A DNA stretch of 35,550 bases, taken from an uncultured Luminiphilus sp. (GTDB lineage: Bacteria; Pseudomonadota; Gammaproteobacteria; Pseudomonadales; Halieaceae). Where the stretch lies: the NCBI GenBank assembly GCA_938091485.1, contig CALKMV010000048.1:1-35550 (forward strand), written 5' to 3'. Below, one piece after another: positions 8,850 to 16,670 of this stretch (position 1 is the first letter of the stretch; the number at the start of each line of letters is the position of its first letter). The notes under the pieces were generated by a model, which was given only the letters and a program-made list of their open reading frames with translations, was not told the origin of the DNA and searched no databases. Both the position numbers and the translations under genes were made by a program.

Positions 8850-9725
8850 ATGACTGAAACAACGCGTTTACCAGCCTTGCCCAATAGCGCTGTGTTGAAT
8901 ATGGCGCCCGGTGCGAACTTGTCGGCCTATATTCAGGCGGTGAGCGGTATTGCTGTGCTGTCGGCCGAGCGTGAGCGCGAGTTGGCAGAGCGCCTGTTTT
9001 ATGAAGAGTGTGTCGATTCAGCGCGGGAGTTAGTCCTGGCGCATCTTCGCTTCGTGGTGCACATTGCCCGCAGCTACTCTGGTTATGGCCTCGCAGAAGC
9101 CGATCTAATTCAGGAGGGCAACGTTGGCCTCATGAAGGCGGTGAAGCGCTTTGACCCTAATAAAGGCGTTCGACTGGTGTCGTTTGCGGTCCATTGGATC
9201 AAGGCTGAGATGCACGAGTACATTCTCCGCAACTGGCGGATTGTTAAAGTCGCCACGACCAAGGCCCAGAGGAAACTGTTTTTTAATCTGCGCAGCCAAA
9301 AGAAATCCTTGGGCTGGTTGTCGGCTGAAGAAACCCGGGCGATTGCGGCTGATCTCGGTGTGGACGAAGCGGAGGTCACGCGCATGGAAGGGCGCTTGGC
9401 CAGTCGAGATGTTGCGTTCGATGCGTCCCCCGATAGTGACGAAGATGATGCCTGGCAGGCGCCGCAATATTTTCTGACGGGCGGCCAGACTGATCCGGGT
9501 CAGCTAGTGGAGGCAGAAGACTTTGCTCAGGAGAGCTCGGCCCGGCTACGCATCGCTCTGGCGGAACTGGATGATCGCAGCCGCGATATTCTTGAGCGGC
9601 GCTGGTTGGCAGACGACAAGGCTACGCTGCACGAGCTGGCAGCCGAGTATGAGGTGTCGGCAGAACGCATACGGCAGCTGGAAGCCAATGCGATGAAAAA
9701 GCTGCGCACCGCCATGGCGGCATAA
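8850..9725 (+). CDS. rpoH: Heat-shock sigma factor RpoH (sigma-32)
   Basis: RpoH directs RNA polymerase to heat-shock promoters (chaperones, proteases). The 291-residue protein has sigma-70 region 2 with [20 protein letters not shown] and [20 protein letters not shown], and then the diagnostic RpoH box QRKLFFNLR. This box separates it from RpoD and RpoS and is involved in core binding and chaperone/FtsH-dependent control. Region 4 near the C-terminus has [17 protein letters not shown]. The start is the ATG at 8850, preceded by TGGAGG. A GTG at 8808 would lie inside the CIRCE element and add 14 unrelated residues. It sits after ftsYEX as in most gammaproteobacteria. The CIRCE site suggests HrcA repression in addition to the usual post-translational control. 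Confidence 0.97.
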   Translation: MTETTRLPALPNSAVLNMAPGANLSAYIQAVSGIAVLSAERERELAERLFYEECVDSARELVLAHLRFVVHIARSYSGYGLAEADLIQEGNVGLMKAVKRFDPNKGVRLVSFAVHWIKAEMHEYILRNWRIVKVATTKAQRKLFFNLRSQKKSLGWLSAEETRAIAADLGVDEAEVTRMEGRLASRDVAFDASPDSDEDDAWQAPQYFLTGGQTDPGQLVEAEDFAQESSARLRIALAELDDRSRDILERRWLADDKATLHELAAEYEVSAERIRQLEANAMKKLRTAMAA

Positions 9726-9762
9726 CGACCTACCGACAACACCCCCAACTCAAGTCGCTCCC

Positions 9763-10461
9763 GTGGGATCCTCCCGGCCTCCGCTGAATCATCGGATACG
9801 CAGTTTCGTGATGCGCGCCGGGCGAACGACGCCCGGTCAGGAGCGGGGTTGGCAGGAAGGCTTTCCACAGTTTGGTCTTACGCTGGAGAGCGGACCCCTC
9901 GACTGGGATCAGACCTTCGGCTTTACAGGTCGACGCATTATCGAAATTGGCTTTGGTATGGGCGACAGCCTGTTACAGATGGCCAAGGCCGAGCCGGCCG
10001 TTCAGTTTGTCGGTATCGAAGTTCATCGACCTGGAGTTGGACGGTTGCTGGCACAGCTCTTGGGCGGCAAGATCCAGAATCTCCGAGTTTATGCCGACGA
10101 TGCGGTAGAGGTCATGGAGCAGTGCTTTTCCCCCAATACGCTCGACGCGATCCATATTTTTTTCCCGGATCCCTGGCATAAAAAGCGACATCACAAGCGG
10201 CGACTGATCCAGCCACAGCTGGTTCGCGATCTGGCGCGGTTGCTGAGGAAAGATGGCTATTTACACCTCGCAACCGACTGGGCGCCTTATGCTGAGCATA
10301 TGTTCGAGGTGCTCGATGCGGAGCCGCTGCTGATTAGCGCAGCGGGCGAGCCCGCTACAGCGGTTCCGCGCCCTCACTATCGCCCCCCCACCAAATTTGA
10401 AGCACGGGGCGAGCGCTTGGGGCACGTTGTTCAAGACCTGATTTATCGCAGGTATCAGTAA
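9763..10461 (+). CDS. trmB: tRNA (guanine46-N7)-methyltransferase TrmB
   Basis: TrmB makes m7G46 in the variable loop of many tRNAs using SAM. The 232-residue protein carries the family N-terminal segment RIRSFV-x-RAGR, the SAM-binding motif IIEIGFGMGDSLLQMA near residue 59, FVGIEVHRPGVGRLL, and the hallmark FFPDPWHKKRHHKRRL near residue 150. The C-terminal PTKFEARGERLGH is also typical. The GTG start at 9763 is chosen because the next ATG (9811) would delete the conserved RIRSFV segment. It begins 37 bases after rpoH. trmB is not the usual neighbour of rpoH in enterics, so the linkage may be local. Confidence 0.93.
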   Translation: MGSSRPPLNHRIRSFVMRAGRTTPGQERGWQEGFPQFGLTLESGPLDWDQTFGFTGRRIIEIGFGMGDSLLQMAKAEPAVQFVGIEVHRPGVGRLLAQLLGGKIQNLRVYADDAVEVMEQCFSPNTLDAIHIFFPDPWHKKRHHKRRLIQPQLVRDLARLLRKDGYLHLATDWAPYAEHMFEVLDAEPLLISAAGEPATAVPRPHYRPPTKFEARGERLGHVVQDLIYRRYQ

Positions 10462-10552
10462 AGTGCAGCGGCCGCCATCAGGCAATTGACTGCAGAATCT
10501 CCGGGTGGCCTTTTCTGTTATGAGCTAATGCTTACACCGCATGAGAGTAGCG

Positions 10553-11707
10553 TCACAGAAAGGTCGCAATCACGCTATCCAAGAAGCGATAACCCAGCGG
10601 GGTTGTCACAAACTGTCCCTGACGCGGTGCCTCCAGCCAGCCTCTTGATATAGCGACCTCGGCTGCCGCGATCAGTTGATCCACGTCAGCGCCGGTCGTT
10701 TGGGTGAAAAGGGAGAGTGGCACGCCAGACTTGAGTCGCAGCGTGTTCATGGCGAACTCAGCGACCCTGTCTGCTGTCTGCAGGTAGACCTCCTGCGGTG
10801 GTGGCATGGGCGACCCTGCCGCGAGTGCAAGATAGTCCGTGGGTGTTCTGGTTCTCTGCGTTCGAATAATGCCACCGTCCGGTAGCGAGACCTTGCCATG
10901 AGCACCTGCACCCAGACCGATATAGTCGCCAAAACGCCAGTAGTTCAGGTTGTGTTGGCTCTCCTCGCCCTCCTTGCCAAATGCAGACACCTCATATTGA
11001 TGCAGCCCAGCGCCGCAGAGGATCTCCTCTCCGGCGTCTTGAATAGTTGCCAGCGCACTGTCGTCAGGCAGCGTGGGCGGGGTCGACCAGAAGCGGGTGT
11101 TGCGCTCAATAGTCAACTGATACCAGGAGACGTGGCCTGCGCTCCGCTCAATCGCTTCGAGCAAGTCAGCCTGCGCCGAGCCGCTGTCCTGCTCAGGCAG
11201 GCCGTGCATAAGGTCAATATTCCAGCGCGTGAAACCTGCTTTGCCCGCCAAATCCAGTGCGCGGCGCGCTTCGTCACCCGAGTGGATCCGTCCCAGCGCC
11301 TTGAGTGCAACGTCGTTAAAACTCTGCACACCAATACTGAGCCGGTTCACCCCGGCGGCATGGTACTCCGCAAAATGAGCGCTCTCTGCGCTCCCCGGAT
11401 TACTTTCCAGCGTGATTTCTGCGTTGCGCGACAGCGTGGCTCGCGCCGATATCCCCTCCAGCAGTGAACCGACCCAGCGCCCCTCAAACAGACTGGGTGT
11501 GCCGCCTCCAATAAAAATGGATGCGATGGGACGGTTGCTCCACCAAACATGTTGGCTATCAAAGTCAGCCAGAAGCGCTTCGATATAGGGTTCTTGCAGA
11601 GACGCCGAAAAGCCCTCGTGGCTGTTGAAGTCACAGTAGGGGCACTTCTGAGTGCACCAGGGCAAATGAATGTAGAGCGAGAGGGGGACCGCAAGCGGAT
11701 TGATCAT
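10553..11707 (-). CDS. hemW: HemW, radical SAM heme chaperone (HemN-like)
   Basis: HemW is a radical-SAM protein that binds heme and is thought to deliver it to respiratory enzymes. It was long annotated as oxygen-independent coproporphyrinogen oxidase. The 384 residues begin SLYIHLPWC, with a CxxxCxxC cluster-binding motif at Cys18, Cys22 and Cys25 followed by Asp-Phe. True HemN has the form CxxxCxxC-x-C; the fourth cysteine is absent here, which fits HemW. Other motifs are IFIGGGTPSLF, NRLSIGVQSF, IDLMHGLP and the C-terminal HemN domain. The start overlaps the rdgB stop by four bases, placing it last in the eight-gene operon from yggS. Confidence 0.93.
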   Translation of the reverse strand: MINPLAVPLSLYIHLPWCTQKCPYCDFNSHEGFSASLQEPYIEALLADFDSQHVWWSNRPIASIFIGGGTPSLFEGRWVGSLLEGISARATLSRNAEITLESNPGSAESAHFAEYHAAGVNRLSIGVQSFNDVALKALGRIHSGDEARRALDLAGKAGFTRWNIDLMHGLPEQDSGSAQADLLEAIERSAGHVSWYQLTIERNTRFWSTPPTLPDDSALATIQDAGEEILCGAGLHQYEVSAFGKEGEESQHNLNYWRFGDYIGLGAGAHGKVSLPDGGIIRTQRTRTPTDYLALAAGSPMPPPQEVYLQTADRVAEFAMNTLRLKSGVPLSLFTQTTGADVDQLIAAAEVAISRGWLEAPRQGQFVTTPLGYRFLDSVIATFL

Positions 11708-12300
11708 GCTGCGAGTTGATCCAGTAGCTGGCGAACGGCGATGGCCCGATGACTGACGCGATTTTTTTCTTCTGCTGTCAGTTCGGCTGCGTGCTGGTCA
11801 TGGCCGTCGGCAACAAACAGGGGGTCGTAGCCAAACCCACCGGCACCTCGGAGGGCTAGGGCAATGTGACCGTACCATCGGCCTTCTGCGATGAGTGGCG
11901 TGGGATCGTCGGTGTGCCGCAGTAATACGACCACCGCAACGTAGAATGCCGCCCGATCAGCGCCTTCCAGTGTTGCCATGTTCTGTAGCAATAGCGCGTT
12001 ATTGGCCTCGTCGTCACCACCTGAGTATCGCGCTGACCGCAGGCCTGGCGCCCCCCCGAGCGCGGGTACAACCAACCCGGAGTCGTCTGCCAACGCAGCA
12101 CAGTGGCCTTGGGCACAGGCGTGTCGAGCCTTGATCAGCGCATTTTCGACGAAAGTGCTCCCGGTTTCCTCCGCTTCACTGAGGCCGAGATCGGCTTGCG
12201 GAATGATCGTCCACCGGTCGCTCAGCACTGCTTGAAATTCGCAGATTTTGCCCGGGTTGTGACTGGCAATGATCAGGCGGGGCAGCGTGTCGTCAGTCAT
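11704..12300 (-). CDS. rdgB: RdgB/HAM1 non-canonical purine NTP pyrophosphatase
   Basis: RdgB hydrolyses dITP, XTP and ITP to monophosphates, keeping deaminated purines out of DNA and RNA. The 198 residues show the substrate-binding opening IASHNPGKICEF, the catalytic ALADDSGLVVPALGG motif, GGFGYDPLFV and the C-terminal SHRAIAVRQL. All are standard for the ITPase fold and the length matches. The ATG at 12300 follows the DUF4426 stop by three bases, and its own stop overlaps the hemW ATG. The rdgB-hemW pairing is conserved in gammaproteobacteria. Confidence 0.96.
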   Translation of the reverse strand: MTDDTLPRLIIASHNPGKICEFQAVLSDRWTIIPQADLGLSEAEETGSTFVENALIKARHACAQGHCAALADDSGLVVPALGGAPGLRSARYSGGDDEANNALLLQNMATLEGADRAAFYVAVVVLLRHTDDPTPLIAEGRWYGHIALALRGAGGFGYDPLFVADGHDQHAAELTAEEKNRVSHRAIAVRQLLDQLAA

Positions 12301-12303
12301 GAC

Positions 12304-12783
12304 CTAGCTCTGTCGCCACAGCTGCACTTTCATTTTATGGTCGAAAGGAGACGCCGCACCCTCGGGTTGAAAGGTGAATTCAAAAAAGCGGTACTCCTGA
12401 TCTAGAAACTCAAAGGGCACGATGTAGTAAGTGGCTCGACCCTCACGAATCTCCTTGATCCGCATGTCACCACCCGTAATCAAGTCCCATGTGCGGCCCT
12501 CGATCTTCATCGGGCGACCCGCTATTTCCCCGGAGTCGGCATCGCGGACCGACAGCGTCAGAATGGCCTTGTCAGGACCGCGGGTGATGCCGTATTCGGC
12601 TGCGACTTCAGGAGACAGGAACGTGGTGTAAACGATACTGTGGTGCAGCTCGAATTGGTCATAGCGAGTCGATTGTTGGGCCGCAGTTGGCAGGATGAAA
12701 CCCGCCAACAGTAGAGCAACAATCAGGCCCCGGCGCGACGAATGCGATAGATCGCGCTGCTGGCGAACAGATTGGGAAACCAT
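12304..12783 (-). CDS. DUF4426 family exported protein
   Basis: This predicted periplasmic protein of unknown function is consistently found between metW and rdgB in Pseudomonas and relatives. From the ATG at 12783 it has 159 residues: an Arg-containing n-region, a hydrophobic core LIVALLLAGFIL and a cleavage site near AQQ, then a beta-rich domain with YDQFELHHSIVYTTFLSPEVA, TLSVRD and FEFTFQPEG. The C-terminal half contains paired aromatic residues and no obvious catalytic motif. A longer frame starts at 12855, but the extra residues look like metW read in another frame. Even with the chosen start, the signal peptide overlaps the last 61 bases of metW. A link to methionine synthesis is suggested only by position. 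Confidence 0.82.
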   Translation of the reverse strand: MVSQSVRQQRDLSHSSRRGLIVALLLAGFILPTAAQQSTRYDQFELHHSIVYTTFLSPEVAAEYGITRGPDKAILTLSVRDADSGEIAGRPMKIEGRTWDLITGGDMRIKEIREGRATYYIVPFEFLDQEYRFFEFTFQPEGAASPFDHKMKVQLWRQS

Positions 12784-13322
12784 CTGCCCAGCAGCGCTTG
12801 TGCGGGTCCGGCTATAGTCGCCCGCTCGACAATATCGATCTTTAATTCTGAACACAGCGACTCAAAGTCCTTGACGGTGCAAAAGTGAATGTTAGGCGTG
12901 TCGTACCAGTGCCGGGGCATGGCCCGAGACATGGGCATACGGCCCTTTAGACCGAGATGAGCACGGCATCGCCAGTGCCCGAAATTAGGGAAGGACACGA
13001 TGGCTTCGTCGCCAATGTCGACCATACGTTGCAGAGCAATGTGTGGATGCGTCAGTTCCTGTAGGGCGTGCGCCAGCACGACCACATCGAAGCTATTGGT
13101 CGTAAAGCAGTGCAGGCCATCGTTGATGTCTTCCTGAACGACGTCTAGTCCTTTGCTGACAGATGCGATCAGATTTTCCGGGTCGATATCCACGCCGACG
13201 CCATGTGCGCCACGCTCCTCCCTGAGGCGGGCCAGGAAGGTACCGTCACCGCAGCCGAGATCCAGCACTCGGCTGCCCGGTGTAATCCAGGCCAGCACGG
13301 TTTTAAGGTCCAGCCGGTTCAT
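12723..13322 (-). CDS. metW: Methionine biosynthesis protein MetW
   Basis: MetW is a small class I SAM-dependent methyltransferase-like protein needed, together with MetX, for homoserine O-acylation in Pseudomonas-type bacteria; its exact biochemical role is unsettled. The 199 residues begin with SRVLDLGCGDGTFLARL (SAM motif I), GVGVDIDPENL (motif II) and FDVVVLAHALQEL (motif IV), typical of the family. It overlaps metX by four bases (ATGA), which supports co-translation and a MetX-MetW complex. The last 61 bases also encode the start of the DUF4426 protein in another frame. Confidence 0.95.
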   Translation of the reverse strand: MNRLDLKTVLAWITPGSRVLDLGCGDGTFLARLREERGAHGVGVDIDPENLIASVSKGLDVVQEDINDGLHCFTTNSFDVVVLAHALQELTHPHIALQRMVDIGDEAIVSFPNFGHWRCRAHLGLKGRMPMSRAMPRHWYDTPNIHFCTVKDFESLCSELKIDIVERATIAGPAQALLGRWFPNLFASSAIYRIRRAGA

Positions 13323-14464
13323 GATGGACCTACCCTCTGCATCCAGCCCTTCAGCAGCTGTTCATAGTGGAGGTTGGGCAGCAGGAAGCCATCGTGACCG
13401 TTGTCGGTCTCGATGTTGGCATACGTCACCGGTCTTCCTGCGGCCATCAGTGCGTCGCGGATTTCGATGGATCGCTGGGGTGGGAAACGCCAGTCAGAGC
13501 TGAAAGAGGCCACCAGAAAGTTTGCCCGGGCATTAGACAAGGCGGCGATGAGGTCGCCATTGTGACCCGCGGCCAAGTCGAAAAGATCCAGAGCCCGAGT
13601 CATCAGCACGTAAGTGTTGGCATCGAACTGCGTAGAGAAGCGACTGCCTTGGTGTCGCAGATAGCTCTCCACCTGAAATACCCACTCAGCGTTGTCCCCC
13701 GGCGCGAAACTGTCTTCTCGCAGCTCCCTGCCAAACCGGTCGCTCATCCCGTCCGCGGACATGTAGGTGAGGTGACCGACCATTCTCGCCAGAGCAACAC
13801 CCCTTGTTGGCTGAGCGCCCTGTGCCAGGTAATTGCCCTCACACCAGTCCGGATCGGAAAGGATTGCGTGACGCGCAATTTCGTTAAAGGCAATATTTTG
13901 TGCAGTGAGACCCGGCGCTGCCGCCAGCGCGACACAGTTTTCAACCCAGTCGGGAAAGTCGATTGCCCATTGCAGGGCTTGCATTCCCCCCAGACTCCCA
14001 CCTATCACAGCCGCCCATCGCGGAATGCCGAGATACTCTGCCAGCCACTTCTGGCTACGAACCCAATCCTTCACTTGAGGTTGCGGAAATCCTCCACCCC
14101 AAGGTGCTCCTGTATCGGGGTTCAGTGTGTTGGGGCCTGAGGAACCGTCGCAACAGCCAAGATTATTCGAGCAGACGACAAATAAGCGTTCGGTATCTAT
14201 CGGTTTTCCGGGGCCGATCGCTAGGTCCCACCAGCCTGGGCGACGGTCGTCCCCAGAGTGGAAACCCGCTGCATGGTGTGAGCCAGACAATGCATGACAA
14301 ATGAGCACGGCATTGTCACCGGCGCTGTTCAGCTCGCCATAGGTCTCGTAGACCAATTCGTGGCCGCTAAGGACAGCACCGTTAGTGAAAGTGAATGGTG
14401 TGTCACATTTGGCAATGTGTGGCGACACCAAGCCGACACTGTCTGAGGGGGTCGTCTCGCTCAT
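13319..14464 (-). CDS. metX: Homoserine O-acyltransferase MetX
   Basis: MetX acylates the hydroxyl of L-homoserine from acetyl-CoA or succinyl-CoA, the committed step of methionine synthesis. Acyl specificity cannot be read with confidence from sequence alone; the Pseudomonas enzymes with MetW are often succinyltransferases. The 381-residue protein has the alpha/beta hydrolase catalytic Ser157 in GGSLGGMQAL, the Asp in SSDWRFPP and the His in NGHDGFLL. The start is the ATG at 14464, two bases after the yggT stop; the longer frame from 14638 only reads through yggT. The conserved oxyanion-region segment usually reads LGGCxGSTGP, whereas here it is LGCCDGSSGP, with Cys replacing the second Gly. 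Confidence 0.95.
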   Translation of the reverse strand: MSETTPSDSVGLVSPHIAKCDTPFTFTNGAVLSGHELVYETYGELNSAGDNAVLICHALSGSHHAAGFHSGDDRRPGWWDLAIGPGKPIDTERLFVVCSNNLGCCDGSSGPNTLNPDTGAPWGGGFPQPQVKDWVRSQKWLAEYLGIPRWAAVIGGSLGGMQALQWAIDFPDWVENCVALAAAPGLTAQNIAFNEIARHAILSDPDWCEGNYLAQGAQPTRGVALARMVGHLTYMSADGMSDRFGRELREDSFAPGDNAEWVFQVESYLRHQGSRFSTQFDANTYVLMTRALDLFDLAAGHNGDLIAALSNARANFLVASFSSDWRFPPQRSIEIRDALMAAGRPVTYANIETDNGHDGFLLPNLHYEQLLKGWMQRVGPS

Positions 14465-14466
14465 TT

Positions 14467-15060
14467 TCAGAGCCCGAAAACCAGGCCCGGCGGTAAGCCA
14501 ACGGTCAGCGCAGCATTCCTTAGGCCTATTTGCACGACATTGATGCCGATGAACACCAGAATGGGGGAGAAGTCGATCCCGCCCATATTCGGTAGCAGAG
14601 AGCGAAAGGGCGCCATGACAGGCTCGGAGATCTGCCAAATCAGTTCGATAGCCGGGTGGCGGCTTCCGGGCGCTATCCAGCTGACAATGATCATGGCGAT
14701 CAGAACGAAAAAGTAGAGATTGACCAGCAGAGCAAAAACGCCGATCACGCCCCAGATCAGGACAGTTGTAAAGCCGGGCAGCGCCCAGCGCTCACCTGCT
14801 ACCAAGGCAATCCCCACCAGAATCAGTGACTGCAAAAGCACAGCGAGAATTAGCACGGCCCAGTCAATCCTGCCCTTTGCGGGCAGCGCGCCTCGCAGTG
14901 GCGCAAGCATAGGATTGGTCAGTCGCACGATCAGTTGCGACAGTGGGTTATAGAAGTTCACTCGTGAGGCGTGAAGCACCCCGCGCAGTATCACGACCAA
15001 CAGCAACAATGCCCCAAGATTGCGAATTAAATACAGCGATATTTCTGCACTGGCACCCAT
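14467..15060 (-). CDS. yggT: YggT family membrane protein
   Basis: This 197-residue integral membrane protein has two tandem YGGT repeats. Each has a hydrophobic helix followed by a conserved NPxxxLIxxLTxPxLxPLR-like amphipathic segment (NPLSQLIVRLTNPMLAPLR in repeat one, ELIWQISEPVMAPFR in repeat two) and a second helix. Four to five membrane helices are expected. Family members have been linked to osmotic tolerance and, in plants (CCB3/YlmG), to membrane or heme-protein assembly; the bacterial function is not firm. Its ATG shares one base with the proC stop (TAATG), a linkage conserved across many bacteria. Confidence 0.92.
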   Translation of the reverse strand: MGASAEISLYLIRNLGALLLLVVILRGVLHASRVNFYNPLSQLIVRLTNPMLAPLRGALPAKGRIDWAVLILAVLLQSLILVGIALVAGERWALPGFTTVLIWGVIGVFALLVNLYFFVLIAMIIVSWIAPGSRHPAIELIWQISEPVMAPFRSLLPNMGGIDFSPILVFIGINVVQIGLRNAALTVGLPPGLVFGL

Positions 15061-15908
15061 TAGCCGAACTCCTCTCCGAGCGCTTTAGCGCGGGCAGCAC
15101 ATTGCCGCACCGCTTCCGCTACCACCGCGTCAAATTGGCTCGTTTGTAGCGATTGCAGCGCTTTTTCGGTGGTACCACCGGGGCTGGTGACCTTCTCACG
15201 CAGCACGGCGACCGGCTCGGTGGACTGAGCAGCCAACGACGCGGCGCCCAGAGCGGTTTGCACGGTTAGCGCCATCGAGACGTCCTCCTCAAGCCCCAGT
15301 GCCACGCCGGCTTGCGCAATGGCTTCAATTAACGCGAAAAAGTAGGCCGGGCCACTACCCGATACAGCCGTCACGGCATCGAGCAGGTGTTCGCTAGCCA
15401 CCCAGACGGTCTTACCAGCGGCGCTGGTGACCTGCTCAGCAAGATCCCGGTGGGTGCCGCTGACCGAGTCGGCCGCATAGAGTGCGCTGGCTCCGAGGCC
15501 AATCATGGCCGGTGTATTGGGCATGCAGCGGATGATGGCGACGTCTTCGCCAGCGTGAGTTTGCAGAGAGCTGATGGGAATACCGGCTGCGATAGACAAT
15601 AGAGCGCTATGGGGGCCCAACTGATCCCTGATGGCCGTTAATGCCGCTGGCAGGATTTGTGGCTTTACGGCAGCCACCACCAGATTTGCACGCTCAAACA
15701 AGCCCTCAGGTGAGGTGCCCACGTGCGTCAAACCTAAAGCCTCCAAACCCGATAGTGCCTCCTCGCTGGGGTCACTGGCGTGCAAGCAACTCGGAGAAAA
15801 CCCCTTTGCGATGAGCCCACTGATCATGGCGCTGGCCATATTGCCTGCGCCGAGAAAAGCGATAACAGGTGCCACTTCAGATGACATGGGATGGAGGGTG
15901 TCCGTCAC
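15060..15908 (-). CDS. proC: Pyrroline-5-carboxylate reductase ProC
   Basis: ProC reduces pyrroline-5-carboxylate to L-proline with NAD(P)H, the last step of proline synthesis. It has the Rossmann start IAFLGAGNMASAMISGL, the VVAAVKPQ segment, IIRCMPNTPAMIG, and the substrate-binding SGSGPAYFFALIEA with the C-terminal TSPGGTTEKAL. Two starts are possible: GTG at 15908 (282 residues, eight bases after yggS) or ATG at 15887 (275 residues). Neither has a convincing Shine-Dalgarno, so coupling to yggS translation is likely. The length is slightly above the usual 270-275, so the ATG at 15887 may be the true start. Confidence 0.95.
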   Translation of the reverse strand: MTDTLHPMSSEVAPVIAFLGAGNMASAMISGLIAKGFSPSCLHASDPSEEALSGLEALGLTHVGTSPEGLFERANLVVAAVKPQILPAALTAIRDQLGPHSALLSIAAGIPISSLQTHAGEDVAIIRCMPNTPAMIGLGASALYAADSVSGTHRDLAEQVTSAAGKTVWVASEHLLDAVTAVSGSGPAYFFALIEAIAQAGVALGLEEDVSMALTVQTALGAASLAAQSTEPVAVLREKVTSPGGTTEKALQSLQTSQFDAVVAEAVRQCAARAKALGEEFG

Positions 15909-15916
15909 AAGCGAGC

Positions 15917-16639
15917 TTAATTATACCGCGCCCCAAAAATATCTGTGCCGATGCGCACGATGCTGGCGCCCTCGCCAACGGCGGCCTCCAGATCTCCCGA
16001 CATGCCCATCGACAGGGTATCGAGCTGTGGCACGGAGTGAGACAGGTGATCCATCAGTACTTTTAACTGTCGAAAGGGCTCGCTTTGCGCGGCCTGGCTG
16101 GTGGCCGGCGCAGGTATCGTCATCAGCCCACGGAGAGCCAGCCCCGGCAACTCGCTGATGGCGGCAATTAAATCGGGGGCTGCATCGGGTTCCACGCCGG
16201 ATTTGCTGTCCTCGTCTGAGGTCTTGACCTGCACCAAAACATTCAATGGTCCTTTACCGTCTGGCCGCTGCTCGCTCAGGCGGCGCGCAATCTTTAGCCG
16301 GTCGACACTGTGTACCCAGTCACTGACCTCCGCGATCACGCTGGTTTTATTGCTCTGGATCGGGCCAATGAAGTGCCATGACAGGGGCAGATCCGCGAGA
16401 GCGGCGGCTTTTTCTGCCATTTCCTGTGCGTAATTTTCACCAAATGCGCGCAATCCCAGACCGTGGGCTTGCCGCACCAGTTCGGAGGGCTTGGTTTTAC
16501 TGACCGCGAGGAGGGAAACACAACCAGCAGGGCGGCCCGCGGCCTCTTCTGCTGCGCGAATCCGGCGGTCGACTTCTGATATATTGCGCTTAAGTTCAGT
16601 CGGCATCATGGTGGCATCATAAGGAAGTTGATTCCCCAT
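15917..16639 (-). CDS. yggS: YggS/PLPHP family pyridoxal phosphate homeostasis protein
   Basis: This is a PLP-binding protein without known catalytic activity that buffers the vitamin B6 pool and influences amino-acid and keto-acid homeostasis. The single-barrel fold is recognised by the PLP lysine in LLAVSKTKP, FGENYAQE, WHFIGPIQSNK, SMGMSGDLEAA and the phosphate-binding VRIGTDIFG near the C-terminus. The open frame starts at 16639 (240 residues). Family N-termini suggest that the ATG at 16606 or 16609 may be the real start, giving about 229 residues. It heads the yggS-proC-yggT operon and is divergent from pilT, with at most about 64 bases available for both promoters. Confidence 0.93.
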   Translation of the reverse strand: MGNQLPYDATMMPTELKRNISEVDRRIRAAEEAAGRPAGCVSLLAVSKTKPSELVRQAHGLGLRAFGENYAQEMAEKAAALADLPLSWHFIGPIQSNKTSVIAEVSDWVHSVDRLKIARRLSEQRPDGKGPLNVLVQVKTSDEDSKSGVEPDAAPDLIAAISELPGLALRGLMTIPAPATSQAAQSEPFRQLKVLMDHLSHSVPQLDTLSMGMSGDLEAAVGEGASIVRIGTDIFGARYN

Positions 16640-16670
16640 GTGCTAGCCCGACACCCGCGGAGACTGTGAC

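Noticed and set aside
10462-10552. Terminator between trmB and hemW
   Set aside because: GGCCGCC and GGTGGCC could pair around a long loop before TTTT, but the loop is about 30 bases and one pair is a wobble; not convincing.
14465-14638. N-terminal extension of metX
   Set aside because: The 58 extra residues are yggT read in another frame; the family N-terminus begins at 14464.
15917-15925. TATAAT just upstream of proC on the minus strand as a -10 box
   Set aside because: It is made by the last codons of yggS, sits too close to the proC start, and has no -35; operon coupling explains proC expression better.
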